A stretch of DNA of 64,000 bases from Cohnella fermenti (GCF_004801405.1 NZ_SSOB01000004.1:124001-188000); one strand, 5' to 3'. Shown: positions 26,726 through 35,216, numbered from the stretch's first letter. The notes: generated from the sequence alone by a model not told the origin. Numbers and translations: made by a program.

Positions 26726-27962
26726 GGAACGTATCGTCATTACCGGCATGGGCGCGGTTACGCCGATCGGAATCGGCGTGGCGGATTATTGGCGGAATCT
26801 GATCGAGGGGAAGTCGGGTATCGGGCCGATTACCCGCTTCGATGCGGAAGGGCTTCCCGTCCGGATCGCGGGCGAGGTGAAGGGCTTCGATCCGGCGCTC
26901 TGGCTGCCGAAGAAGCTGATTGCGCAGACGGACATCTTCATGCAGTTCGCGGTCGCGGCGGCGGCGGAGGCGATCCGGGAGAGCGGGCTGAACAGCCTGC
27001 CGCCCTCGCGGGTCGGCGTTGTGCTCGGCACCGCGCTCGGCGGCATCGCCACGGCGACGCAGGCCCAGGAGCAGATGACAACAAGCGGAAGCTATCGGGT
27101 AACGCCGCACCTCGTCCCGAAGTTCCTGTCCAACATCGCGGCGGCTCATATCGCGATCTTGAACGGGTTCAAGGGGCCGAGCTACACGGTGAGCACGGCG
27201 TGCTCCTCCGGGGCGGATGCGGTCGGCATGGCGGCGATGCTGCTTCGGGCCGGACAAGCGGACGCCGTCGTCGCGGTCGGCGCCGAATCGATTCTGTGCG
27301 CGCTGATGGATGCCGGGCTGTCCGCCGCACGGGCGATGTCGACCCGCAACGAGGAGCCTGCGAAGGCGAGCCGTCCGTTCGAGAAGGGCCGCGACGGCTT
27401 CGTCATGGGCGAAGGAGCGGGCGCGATTGTGCTCGAGACGCTCGGAGCGGCGCGGGAACGCGGGACGGGCATCCAAGCGGAGCTGCTCGGCTATGCGAAC
27501 TGCACGGATGCCTATCACGTGACATCGCCCGAGCCGGACGGCAGCGGAGAGATCTGGTGCATGAGGCAGGCGCTCGCGGAAGCGGGGCTTGCTCCGGAGG
27601 GCATCGGCTACGTCAATGCCCACGGCACGTCGACGCCGCTCGGCGACCGGGTGGAGAGCCAGGCGCTGAAGGCGGTGTTCGGCGAAGCGGCGAAGTCGCT
27701 TCCGGTCAGCTCGACCAAGGGAGCGACGGGGCATCTGATGGGCGCCGGAGGCATCACGGAGCTGATCGCCTGCGTTCAGGCGATTCGCGAAGGCGTCGTC
27801 CCGCCGACGCTCAACTACGAGGAGCCCGATCCGGAGTGCGATCTGGACTATGTGCCGAACGTCGCCAGGAAGGCGACGGTGGATGCCGCGATGTCCAATT
27901 CGTTCGGCTTCGGCGGGCAGAACACGTCGATTATTATTGGACGCTATTCGGAAGAGGGATGA
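26712..27962 (+). CDS. Beta-ketoacyl-ACP synthase II (FabF-type condensing enzyme)
   Basis: ATG 26712 has GGGAG six bases upstream; ATG 26718 is possible. The 416-residue product has the complete condensing-enzyme active site: C164 in STACSSGADAVG, H304 in NAHGTSTPLGD and H341 in GATGHLMGAGG. It would condense malonyl-ACP with an acyl primer. It is placed between a thioesterase and an acyl-CoA ligase rather than in a fab cluster, and no ACP, ketoreductase or acyltransferase gene is present. This suggests a specialised acyl product rather than housekeeping lipid synthesis. Confidence 0.94.
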   Translation: MRMVKERIVITGMGAVTPIGIGVADYWRNLIEGKSGIGPITRFDAEGLPVRIAGEVKGFDPALWLPKKLIAQTDIFMQFAVAAAAEAIRESGLNSLPPSRVGVVLGTALGGIATATQAQEQMTTSGSYRVTPHLVPKFLSNIAAAHIAILNGFKGPSYTVSTACSSGADAVGMAAMLLRAGQADAVVAVGAESILCALMDAGLSAARAMSTRNEEPAKASRPFEKGRDGFVMGEGAGAIVLETLGAARERGTGIQAELLGYANCTDAYHVTSPEPDGSGEIWCMRQALAEAGLAPEGIGYVNAHGTSTPLGDRVESQALKAVFGEAAKSLPVSSTKGATGHLMGAGGITELIACVQAIREGVVPPTLNYEEPDPECDLDYVPNVARKATVDAAMSNSFGFGGQNTSIIIGRYSEEG

Positions 27963-27967
27963 GAGCC

Positions 27968-29632
27968 ATGGACAGAAATTATACGTACGACGTGCGGATG
28001 TTCCAGGACACATTCGAGCATGAATTTACTTATCTGAGCGGCTTCCTGCGCAACGTGCACCGCTTCGCCGCGCGCACGGCGCTGAGCGATCCGCTTCACG
28101 AGCGGAGCTGGACCTATGCCGAATTGAACCGCGAGGCGAACCGGCTGGCGAACGCCTTGCTCGCGGACGGCATCGGCAAGAACGAGGTTGTTGTGTATCA
28201 ACTGCCGAATTCCCCGGAGTTCATCTTCGGCTACCTGGCCCCGCAGAAGATCGGCACGATCAATTGCCCGATCAACTTCCGCCTCTCGTCCGGGGAGACG
28301 GCGTTTATTCTGGACGACAGCCGTCCGACCGTCTATATCTATGATGCGGAGTTCCAGGCTACGGCGCTGGAAGCGCTCGAGCTGGCGAAGTTCAAGCCGC
28401 AGCGGATCGTGATGGTGGACGGCACGGGGGAAGCGGCGCTGCCGGAAGGGCACGTGACGTACTCGGATTATACGGGAGGCCGCTCCGAAGACAATCCGGC
28501 CATCGAGCGGCCGATGCACATCTACGACGAGAACACGAGGCTGTACACGTCCGGCACGACCGGACGGCCGAAGGGAGTTCCGCTCAACAACATCAACGAC
28601 GTTCTGTCCGCTCATGACGTAGCCATGCATTTTCCGCTGAATCCGACCGACAAAACAATGAACATGAGCCCCTGGTTCCATCGCGGAGGCATTCATTCCG
28701 GAGGCCCCGGACCGACGCTGTACGTCGGCGGGGAAGTCGTCGTGCTACGCTCCTTCCACCCCAAGACGTGCCTGGAGCTGGCGGAGAAGGTCGGGGTGAC
28801 GTTCCTGATCGGGGCGCCGCCCATGCTGAAGATGCTGCACGACCAGCAGATCAAGCATCCGGCCGACCTGTCGAGGCTCAAGGGCATCGTGACGATGGGA
28901 GCGCCGTTGGAGCGGGAGGCGTGCATCAGGTTCCAGAAGGTGCTGACGCCGAACATCTTCAACGGCTACGGAACGACGGAAGCGTTCTGGAACACGTTCC
29001 TGCGGCCGTACGACCTGCCGGACATGGCCGGGTCCGCCGGGCGGGCGTGCACGGACGACGATGTCGCCGTCGTGAAGGTGTTCCCGGATCGCCGCGCGGA
29101 GCCGCACGAGGTCGTCGCTCGCGACGGAACGGAGGTCGGAGAGGTCATCGTTCGCGCCCCCGGCAAAACCACGTATACCTACATCAATAACGAGCAGGAA
29201 TCGGAGCGGGTTTTCTACAAGGGGTGGATCTATATCGGGGATATGGGCGTGTGGGACGAGAACGAGTTCGTCACGATTGTCGGCCGCAAGAACGACATGA
29301 TCGTCTCCTCCGGGGAGAACATCCATCCGGTGCAGATCGAAGAGATTCTGAACCAGCATCCGAAGGTGCAGCAGTCCGTCGTTGTCGGCGTTCCCGACGA
29401 GCTGCGCGGCGAATCGGTTGTCGCCTACGTCGTCAAGGAGGACCCGACGCTGACCGCCAAGGAGCTGAACAAGTTCTGCAGCGAGCACAACATGCTGGCG
29501 TCGTACAAGAAGCCGAGATTCTACCGATTCATCGACGATCTTCCGTACACGGCAACGGGCAAGAAGCGGCACTTCGTCGTGCGCGCGATGGCGCTGGAGG
29601 ATCAGGAGAACGGGCTGTTCGAGAAGCACTGA
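27968..29632 (+). CDS. AMP-forming acyl-CoA synthetase / ligase
   Basis: Start ATG 27968 lies eight bases after GAAGAGGG; an ATG at 27959 overlapping the previous stop is less well placed. The 554-residue product carries the adenylation motifs YTSGTTGRPKG, NGYGTTE, YIGDMG, a hinge near GRKNDMI and a C-terminal catalytic Lys in TATGKKRH. It activates a carboxylic acid to acyl-AMP and then to the CoA thioester. With the thioesterase and ketoacyl synthase it forms a three-gene acyl-CoA operon. The acid substrate cannot be deduced. Confidence 0.94.
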   Translation: MDRNYTYDVRMFQDTFEHEFTYLSGFLRNVHRFAARTALSDPLHERSWTYAELNREANRLANALLADGIGKNEVVVYQLPNSPEFIFGYLAPQKIGTINCPINFRLSSGETAFILDDSRPTVYIYDAEFQATALEALELAKFKPQRIVMVDGTGEAALPEGHVTYSDYTGGRSEDNPAIERPMHIYDENTRLYTSGTTGRPKGVPLNNINDVLSAHDVAMHFPLNPTDKTMNMSPWFHRGGIHSGGPGPTLYVGGEVVVLRSFHPKTCLELAEKVGVTFLIGAPPMLKMLHDQQIKHPADLSRLKGIVTMGAPLEREACIRFQKVLTPNIFNGYGTTEAFWNTFLRPYDLPDMAGSAGRACTDDDVAVVKVFPDRRAEPHEVVARDGTEVGEVIVRAPGKTTYTYINNEQESERVFYKGWIYIGDMGVWDENEFVTIVGRKNDMIVSSGENIHPVQIEEILNQHPKVQQSVVVGVPDELRGESVVAYVVKEDPTLTAKELNKFCSEHNMLASYKKPRFYRFIDDLPYTATGKKRHFVVRAMALEDQENGLFEKH

Positions 29633-29693
29633 TTCTGAACTGATTCTGATTCGTCGTTGTCGTCAGCTTCGTTATCGTTATGTACGACCAGAG

Positions 29694-29742
29694 CGAACAA
29701 CCCCGCGGAGCCGCCGGAAGGCGACTGTCGCGGGGTTGTTCG
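29694..29742. terminator. Terminator between acyl-CoA operon and ArsR operon
   Basis: A perfect 14-bp stem (CGAACAACCCCGCG with CGCGGGGTTGTTCG) spans a 21-nt loop between two converging operons and may act in both directions. T tracts are weak. Confidence 0.7.
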
Positions 29743-29789
29743 TTGTGATGCGCCCGGCCTGGCGGGACGGCGGGACGACGGAGCGGAGC

Positions 29790-30131
29790 TCAAGGAGCGG
29801 CGGGAGCATCCCGATCCGATTGCCCCTGAAGCTCGCTCAAGTAATCGTCCAAGCGATCGAAGCGCTCTTCCCAGAGCTTCCGGAAGGAGCCGAGCCATTC
29901 GTCCAGCTCGGCGAGCGGACGAGTTCTCAGCTTGTAGATGCGCCGGTTCGCCACCTTATGCACCTCCACGAGCCCGACATCGCTGAGCACCTTCAGATGC
30001 TTCGAGGTCTGAGGCTGGTTAAGGTGAAGCCGGTCGGCAATCTCGTTCACGGACATCGGCCCCTGAAGCAGAAGCTCGACCATATCCAGGCGATTCGCCT
30101 CGGCGAGCGCGCCGAAGACGCTAATATTCAT
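29790..30131 (-). CDS. ArsR-family transcriptional repressor
   Basis: ATG 30131 (GGAG eight bases upstream) gives 113 residues; earlier GTG/ATG codons would overlap the binding site. The winged-helix DNA-binding motif is seen in VNEIADRLHLNQPQTSKHLKVL. No metal-binding CxC motif is present, so it belongs to the metal-free group commonly paired with SRPBCC proteins. It is the last gene of a three-gene minus-strand operon and probably controls it. Confidence 0.92.
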   Translation of the reverse strand: MNISVFGALAEANRLDMVELLLQGPMSVNEIADRLHLNQPQTSKHLKVLSDVGLVEVHKVANRRIYKLRTRPLAELDEWLGSFRKLWEERFDRLDDYLSELQGQSDRDAPAAP

Positions 30132-30164
30132 GGTCATCACTCCAACGTTGTGCTGCTTCTTGCA

Positions 30165-30509
30165 TTATAGCGTATCGGAAGCTTGACGCGTCAAGCGGAG
30201 CAGCAGCTCTTCGTCGAGCGCCTGGCCTTCCTTGAATTTGGCGGTTCGCCGCTCCGGAGGTCCGGGCTCGAACAAGCCGGGAGGGGGCTGCAGCTCGGCT
30301 GCGTTGAACAAGACGAAGCTGAGCGCCGCCTTCGAAGGGGAGATGACGGCGGCGTACTTGCCGTTCTTCAGGAAGTGCGGCTTGCCGTACTGGATGCGCT
30401 CCGCCGCGTCGGGAATGGCCTCGTGAATAATGGCCCGGAGACGGGAAGCCAGCTCGGCTTGCCAAGGCTGAGCGATGCTCTCGATAAAGGCCGTTACATC
30501 CGGATTCAC
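30165..30509 (-). CDS. DUF1801 family protein
   Basis: The 114-residue product has the DUF1801 pattern with PDAAERIQYGKPHF and a central beta region KYAAVISPSKAALSFVLF. The function is not established; this fold is often found beside SRPBCC and ArsR genes. Its start overlaps the SRPBCC stop by four bases (ATGA), so it is translationally coupled. Confidence 0.85.
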   Translation of the reverse strand: MNPDVTAFIESIAQPWQAELASRLRAIIHEAIPDAAERIQYGKPHFLKNGKYAAVISPSKAALSFVLFNAAELQPPPGLFEPGPPERRTAKFKEGQALDEELLLRLTRQASDTL

Positions 30510-31021
30510 GCCGAGATCTCTCCCTTCTCGAACAGCTCGCCCAGATGATTCATCGTCATCGTCATTCCTTCGACCATTCCCATCTTGAGCGTAAGCTGCA
30601 GGTTCTCCGCCGTATCGAACCCGACGCGGATCGTCAGCTTCGTCTTGCCGTCAAGCGGTTCGAACGTGACGGTGTTGAGCTGCTCCGGAATGTCGTCCGT
30701 CGGATTGCCGTGCTCGTCCGCGAACGTGCTCGTGTAGACGAGGCGCTCCGGTCGGACGATCTCGCGATAGACGCTCCGCGCCCAATGCTCTTCGCCTTGG
30801 GGGGAGCGCATGCTGTAGTGCCACACGCCGCCGGGACGCAGGTCGATCCGGCAGGTCGGCACCGTGTACGGCAGCGGAGCCCACCAGCGCTTCAGGTGCT
30901 CCGGCTGGGTGTAAGCATCGAACACCAGCTCTCTCGGAGCGTTAAAAATCCGTTCCATAATGAATTCCTTCTCCTCGACACGCGTCGCAACGCCGTTGTT
31001 CTCGGAAGGGGATGTCGTCAT
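30506..31021 (-). CDS. SRPBCC / AHSA1-like ligand-binding protein
   Basis: ATG 31021 is preceded by AAGGAGG at seven bases, so the longer upstream frame is rejected. The 171-residue product has the AHSA1 pattern, with RIFNAPRELVFDAYTQPEHLKRWW at the N-terminus and a C-terminal helix (GMTMTMNHLGELFEKGE). This fold forms a hydrophobic cavity for small ligands. It heads the operon SRPBCC-DUF1801-ArsR, a frequent arrangement in Firmicutes and Actinobacteria whose role is not settled. Confidence 0.9.
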   Translation of the reverse strand: MTTSPSENNGVATRVEEKEFIMERIFNAPRELVFDAYTQPEHLKRWWAPLPYTVPTCRIDLRPGGVWHYSMRSPQGEEHWARSVYREIVRPERLVYTSTFADEHGNPTDDIPEQLNTVTFEPLDGKTKLTIRVGFDTAENLQLTLKMGMVEGMTMTMNHLGELFEKGEISA

Positions 31022-31071
31022 TGATATTCCTCCTTGAATCGATCGATTTGAGTTGAGGTGCTTGCGATAAA

Positions 31072-31107
31072 TATATACCAATAGGAATATTCCTGTAAAG
31101 GAATATT
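31072..31107 (-). promoter_or_regulatory. Promoter with palindromic operator of the ArsR operon
   Basis: On the minus strand, TTTACA (31099-31094) and TATATA (31077-31072) are 16 nt apart. The perfect 12-bp palindrome AGGAATATTCCT (31083-31094) lies in the spacer, and its half AGGAATATT repeats at 31099-31107. It is a likely ArsR binding site. Confidence 0.65.
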
Positions 31108-31182
31108 ATTGAGGTGCCGCCGTATCCCCACTTTTCTCAGCCGTGCCTCTTATCCAACCGCACGGTCACATGATTCTCCAGT

Positions 31183-31314
31183 CCTCGCATATCGCGTCGT
31201 ATCGCCTCAACAACCCATCTCGTCTCATCTCCTCGAATACCGCGTCGTATCGTCTCAACAACCCATCTCGTCTCGTATCCTCGCATATCGCGTCGTGTCG
31301 TCTCAAACCGCCGA
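31183..31314 (+). repeat. 48-bp minisatellite, about 2.7 units
   Basis: Units start at 31183, 31231 and 31279 with a shared core CGCGTCGTATCG.CTCAACAACCC. The period is a multiple of three, so a 16-residue peptide repeat is open in one frame, but there is no ribosome binding site or protein-like context. Confidence 0.8.
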
Positions 31315-31426
31315 CAACCGGCCCAAAACCAACTCGATTTTAAGCTGATCCCCTCTCGATAGCCGCGGCAACGCTGCCCACATCCTCGGACACCTGCCTG
31401 ATCGCCCCCGTTCTGCCTCAGCGGGA

Positions 31427-31616
31427 CGATTTTATATGAAATTTCACATTCATTTGTCCGGCCGAGGTATCGTTTCACCGGTTTTATGTGAAATTTCATA
31501 TTCATTTGGCAGTTTGCCGTCCCACCATCCTTGTTTTATATGAAATTTCACATAAAAACTCAAATTAGGCCCCTCAAAGGCAAAACGAATGTGATTTTTC
31601 GTATAAAATTGCAAAT
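31427..31616 (-). repeat. Dispersed terminal-inverted-repeat element, copy G (inverted)
   Basis: Read on the minus strand it starts CAATTTTATACGAAAAATC and ends with an ATGTGAAATTTCATAT dyad plus AAAATCG. Two internal modules (31530-31560 and 31479-31508) show the same dyad. It is the only copy in reverse orientation and the most diverged one. Downstream (about 31668-31760) a 47-bp direct repeat with core TTAGTCCTGGCAT and GGCTTGGAGCGGTGGG occurs twice. Confidence 0.82.
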
Positions 31617-31875
31617 TCTCTTCAGGAGATGCGGAAGAGCGGCGCGAGGGGGGCGAAACGTTGGCACGGGTTAGTCCTGGCATCGGCTTGGAGCGGTGGG
31701 CGATACGACGAGACAGGTTAGTCCTGGCATTGGCTTGGAGCGGTGGGCGAAACGTCGGTACGTGGCGGGGAGGTTAGCGGGGTGGCTGTTGCCGATGTTT
31801 CGCGTTTGCCTGACGGTGCGTCCCGCGCGCCCTCGACCCGACCTTCCGGCCTAGGATCGCCGGGCCGCAAGGCAA

Positions 31876-31903
31876 ACAGCCGCCGGGAACTCCCGGCGGC
31901 TGT
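31876..31903 (-). terminator. Terminator of the superoxide dismutase gene
   Basis: A perfect 13-bp GC-rich inverted repeat (ACAGCCGCCGGGA / TCCCGGCGGCTGT) lies 11 bases past the sodC stop on the minus strand. A short T-rich stretch (TTTGCC) follows. Confidence 0.8.
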
Positions 31904-31914
31904 GCCGCAGCTTG

Positions 31915-32487
31915 TTACTTCGCGATGACGCCGCAGGCGATCCGGTTGCCGGAGTTGCCCGACGGGTCGGTCACGTAGTCGTCCGCTTTCTCGTGGATGA
32001 CGAGCGCGGTGCCGCCTTCCTTCAGCAGGGAGTTCGGCTCTCCCGCGCGCAGCGTCACGTTGCGGCTGTTGATGATGACGTGCACGTTGCCGCTCTGATC
32101 GACGACGATGTTCGGCAGATCGCCCGCGTGGAAGCCCTTCGGATTGTGGAAGCCGTGCTGCTTGCCCGCGGGATTGAAGTGCGCCTTCGCGCTCTCGAAG
32201 GCCGGAGGCTCGCACTTGCCCGCCTCGTGGAAGTGGATGCCGTGCGTTCCCGGAGGAAGCCCTTCGGCTTCCAGTTGAATGCGGACGGTATCCGCCATCT
32301 GCGTCAGAACGGCGGTGCCGATCTGGGCTCCCTTGTCGTTGATGATCTTGGCGGTGACGGAGAGCGTATCCGTCGCAGGTGTCGGCGCCGGTGCGGGCTT
32401 GGGCTTGGCTTGGGCACTCGGGGCGATCAGAACGGCGCCGAATGCGAGAATCGCGACGGTTCTGGCCGCCTGGGGAATAAGCTTCAT
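31915..32487 (-). CDS. sodC: Secreted Cu/Zn superoxide dismutase
   Basis: ATG 32487 follows AGGAGG ten bases upstream. The 190-residue product has a Sec signal peptide (cut near SAQA), a Lys/Pro/Ala linker and a full Cu/Zn SOD domain. Copper ligands are seen in GIHFHEAGKC and ALVIHEKADDY, and the bridging and zinc ligands in QHGFHNPKGFHAGDLPN. The two cysteines for the structural disulfide (GKC and IACGV) are present. It would convert superoxide to peroxide and oxygen at the cell surface. No lipobox is seen. Confidence 0.95.
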   Translation of the reverse strand: MKLIPQAARTVAILAFGAVLIAPSAQAKPKPAPAPTPATDTLSVTAKIINDKGAQIGTAVLTQMADTVRIQLEAEGLPPGTHGIHFHEAGKCEPPAFESAKAHFNPAGKQHGFHNPKGFHAGDLPNIVVDQSGNVHVIINSRNVTLRAGEPNSLLKEGGTALVIHEKADDYVTDPSGNSGNRIACGVIAK

Positions 32488-32568
32488 CTCTTGATGTCCT
32501 CCTGAGACGGATATGGTTTCCCTGGTATTATTTCCTACCGCGGCCAAACCATACAGAAACGAAGCGGC

Positions 32569-32967
32569 TCAGGACTTCCACTTGCCCGCCCAACGATCCA
32601 TCTCCTCGAGCACCCCGTGGAAGTCCATGCCTTTGTCGGTGAGGGAGTATTCGACGGTAACGGGAACAGTCGGAAAAACCTCCCTGCGAACAACGCCAGT
32701 CTTCTCCAGATGACGAAGCGTATCCGTCAGCGATTGGGTGCGGACGACGGCGATGTTGCGAAGCAGTTGCTTAAAGCGCTGCGGTCCTCTGTAGAGCTGG
32801 GCGATCACGATGAAGGACCACTTGGCGCCGAGGATCTGCAGCACCTCGCAGATGTTCGGCTGAATATCCTCTTGCTTGTTCTCCGCCGAAGTCGCCCGGG
32901 GCGGCTGTGCGGCGAACAGATGGCCCAGGTCTTCGTTCGCTGCGGATGACGGCTTTTGGTAGCTCAT
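32569..32967 (-). CDS. HxlR-family transcriptional regulator
   Basis: ATG 32967 follows GGAGGTACGAGGAG. The 132-residue product has the HxlR winged helix with NICEVLQILGAKWSF at its start, a cysteine at the usual sensing position, and the wing PVTVEYSLTDKG. An extended N-terminal tail of about 35 residues is longer than usual. It is divergent from the MFS exporter gene at 33112 and probably represses it in response to an electrophile or drug. Confidence 0.92.
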   Translation of the reverse strand: MSYQKPSSAANEDLGHLFAAQPPRATSAENKQEDIQPNICEVLQILGAKWSFIVIAQLYRGPQRFKQLLRNIAVVRTQSLTDTLRHLEKTGVVRREVFPTVPVTVEYSLTDKGMDFHGVLEEMDRWAGKWKS

Positions 32968-33045
32968 CTCCTCGTACCTCCTTATAACTTACATAAAGTT
33001 AGTTGGTCCAATTAGTTGGATAATGTCAAACCGAATTGCCTTCTT

Positions 33046-33083
33046 ACATTTTGTTAGTGAGCTTATTATAATGGCACTCACAA
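33046..33083 (+). promoter_or_regulatory. Putative operator/promoter of the MFS gene
   Basis: CTTACATTTTGTTAGTGAG is an imperfect dyad (CTTAC...GTGAG) containing the 13-mer ACATTTTGTTAGT found also at 13662-13674. A -10-like TATAAT follows at 33067-33072. It is a likely HxlR binding site, by inference. Confidence 0.5.
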
Positions 33084-33111
33084 CCAATCTGCAAGAGGAA
33101 GGAAGATAGCG

Positions 33112-34278
33112 ATGAATCGAATTTATGTTTATTTGTTGGCTTTGGGGGCGTTCTTCACGGCGACCTCGGAGCTTGTCGTCGGAGGAATTCTGAACCTTGT
33201 CTCGGAGGATCTGGGCATCTCCGTAGCCCTGGCGGGGCAGCTCATCTCGACCTATTCTCTCGCCTTCGCGATCGGGACGCCGATCGTCATTGCGCTGACC
33301 GCGCGAATGAAGCGCAAGCGGATTCTGTCCGGCTCGCTTCTGCTGTTCCTGGCGGGCAGCGCCGTCGCGTTCCTCAGCGACACGTTCGCCATGCTGCTCG
33401 CCTCCCGAATCGTGCTCGGGCTGAGCTCCGGCGTGTATGCGGTCGTCGCCATCGGTTCGGTCGCAAGGCTCATGCCTCCGGAACGGACGGGGCGCGCGAT
33501 CGGCACGATCGCCTTCGCGTTCAGCATGTCGATGGTGCTCGGCGTACCGATAGGAATCGCTGTCGCGGGATGGTGGGATTGGCGGGCGATCTTCGCCGCC
33601 TTGGGGGTTGCAACACTGCCGATTCTGTTCCTCCTGGAGCGAATGCTGCCCGATATCGACGGAGACGAACCCGCACCGTTCCGAAGCCAATTCGCCGTAT
33701 TCGCCCAACCGCTTGTTGTGGCGGCGTTCCTGCTCTCGTTCCTCTGGTCCGCCGGCAATTCGATCATTTATTCGTACATGGCGCCTTTCCTCCAGACGGT
33801 GCTGCGATTCAGCACGGCGGAGGTCGGAGCGATGCTGCTCGTCCTGGGCATCTTCGGCATGCTCGGCTCCCGAGTCGGCGGATTCGGAGTCGATCGGATC
33901 GGAGCCGCTCGGATGCTTGTGCTCAGCCTGACTGTTCATGTCGCGGCACTGGCGCTTCTGCCTCTCGTGAAGGGCTCGACCGCGGCGGCGCTTGCCGCCA
34001 TTGTGCTGTGGGCGTTCTCGATGTTCATGTCGGCTCCGGCGATCAACACGTACTTCATCCAGTTGGCTCCCAGGAAGGCGCAGTTCGTGCTCGGCCTGAA
34101 CACGTCGTTCACCCATCTGGGCCTCGCGGCCGGGGCGGGGGCCGGAGGGCTGATGATCGATTGGAGCGAGACGCCTCTCTACAACCCCTGGCTGGCCAGC
34201 CTGTTGGGCGTTCTCGGCATGGCGATCGCCTGGTACTCCATCCGAATGAAGGAACGAACCGCCGCTCGCTCCGCTTAA
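33112..34278 (+). CDS. MFS efflux transporter (DHA1/AraJ-like)
   Basis: ATG 33112 has AGGAAGGA about ten bases upstream. The 388-residue product has twelve membrane segments and the start MNRIYVYLLALGAFFTATSELVVGG typical of small-molecule or purine exporters of the AraJ/PbuE type. A charged motif-A loop (ARMKRKR) lies between helices 2 and 3. The divergent HxlR gene suggests drug- or metabolite-induced expression. The substrate is unknown. Confidence 0.92.
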   Translation: MNRIYVYLLALGAFFTATSELVVGGILNLVSEDLGISVALAGQLISTYSLAFAIGTPIVIALTARMKRKRILSGSLLLFLAGSAVAFLSDTFAMLLASRIVLGLSSGVYAVVAIGSVARLMPPERTGRAIGTIAFAFSMSMVLGVPIGIAVAGWWDWRAIFAALGVATLPILFLLERMLPDIDGDEPAPFRSQFAVFAQPLVVAAFLLSFLWSAGNSIIYSYMAPFLQTVLRFSTAEVGAMLLVLGIFGMLGSRVGGFGVDRIGAARMLVLSLTVHVAALALLPLVKGSTAAALAAIVLWAFSMFMSAPAINTYFIQLAPRKAQFVLGLNTSFTHLGLAAGAGAGGLMIDWSETPLYNPWLASLLGVLGMAIAWYSIRMKERTAARSA

Positions 34279-34368
34279 GTCGCATGGGTGCTCGGAACGG
34301 TGCCTTTTCCCCAAGGTTCTGGTACAATGAATGGCATCACCCGCCATGCGGATTAAGGGAGAACGGGC

Positions 34369-34941
34369 ATGAAATTCGGCTTCGACATCGACGACACCCT
34401 GATCAATCTTCGCGAGCACGCGTTTAACTTATATCAGAAGAAGCTGAACGTCAGCGTGGAACCGGAGAAGTTCCAGGCGCTGACCGGCGTGCCGATTCAC
34501 GAGCTGTTCGGGCTGACCCGGGAAGAGGGCGGCCGGATGTGGAACACGATGCGCGACGAGATCTACTATACGGATTGTCCGCCGTTCCCTCACGCCATCG
34601 AGGCGCTTCAGGAGCTTATTCGGCAGGGCCACGAGGTATACTACATTACGGCGCGGGCGCCGGAGCATTGCGAGAGGACGAAGATGTGGATCGAGAAGGC
34701 CGGCTTCCCCGTCCAGGAGGGGAGCTTCTATTGCGGCATGGGAGATGCGGAGAAGGTGCACATCATCCGGAGGCTGGGGCTCGATTATTACTTCGACGAC
34801 AAGCCTGCGGTGCTCGATACGCTGACGGAGCTTCCTCTTAAGGTATATGCGAGGGACAATTCGTACAACCGGCACCTGGACATTCCGCGGATCACGACCT
34901 GGAGCGAGCTGCTCGATATCGTGAGAGAGGCCGGGGAATAA
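34369..34941 (+). CDS. 5'-nucleotidase-like HAD hydrolase (NT5C family)
   Basis: ATG 34369 has AGGGAGA eight bases upstream and a -10-like TACAAT near 34323. The 190-residue product has the HAD motif I FDIDDTL with the nucleophile and acid aspartates, motif II in YYITARAP and motif III/IV DYYFDDKP. The length and the TYR-rich cap match 5'(3')-deoxyribonucleotidase-like proteins. It probably dephosphorylates nucleotides. Confidence 0.9.
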   Translation: MKFGFDIDDTLINLREHAFNLYQKKLNVSVEPEKFQALTGVPIHELFGLTREEGGRMWNTMRDEIYYTDCPPFPHAIEALQELIRQGHEVYYITARAPEHCERTKMWIEKAGFPVQEGSFYCGMGDAEKVHIIRRLGLDYYFDDKPAVLDTLTELPLKVYARDNSYNRHLDIPRITTWSELLDIVREAGE

Positions 34942-34963
34942 TCGGATAAGAGGGTCTGCTTCG

Positions 34964-35039
34964 CCGCTATCCCTATCGTTCAGAATAGTGTCGCGCACTC
35001 GCCACGGCCTCGTTCTGATTCGATGGGATAGCGGTTTTT
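34964..35039 (+). terminator. Long-stem hairpin with T tract after the nucleotidase gene
   Basis: CCGCTATCCC (34964-34973) pairs with GGGATAGCGG near 35025-35034, and an inner TTCAGAA/TTCTGA pair extends the stem to about 20 bp with an internal loop. GGTTTTTG follows. It fits a terminator with a large apical loop. Confidence 0.7.
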
Positions 35040-35216
35040 GCGGCGGGATTCGGGACAATGGCCGCTTTTGCGGCAACTTTGTTAGGATGGTAAACAAACA
35101 TAGGGAATAGAGCGAAGGGTGCTAGCCGAGGGGGGAGATCGGGCGTATAATCGGTTAAGCGATTGTAGCATGGACTTCTATATGGATAGCAGGTTCAACG
35201 AGGAGAGAGATTCGGA

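Noticed and set aside
26789..29632. 947-codon plus frame suggesting a fusion upstream of the acyl-CoA ligase
   Set aside because: Its first 390 codons run out of frame through the ketoacyl synthase gene, which has a complete active site in its own frame. The ligase starts at 27968 with its own ribosome binding site. Likewise the part of the 18781 frame before 19561 is only the permease gene read in another frame.
31109..31348. 79-codon frame through the 48-bp minisatellite
   Set aside because: There is no ribosome binding site or downstream operon, and the composition merely reflects the tandem repeat.
34964..35039. Riboswitch or small RNA upstream of the Nudix gene
   Set aside because: The structure is one long imperfect stem ending in GGTTTTT directly after the nucleotidase gene, so a terminator explains it. 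No known riboswitch core was seen.
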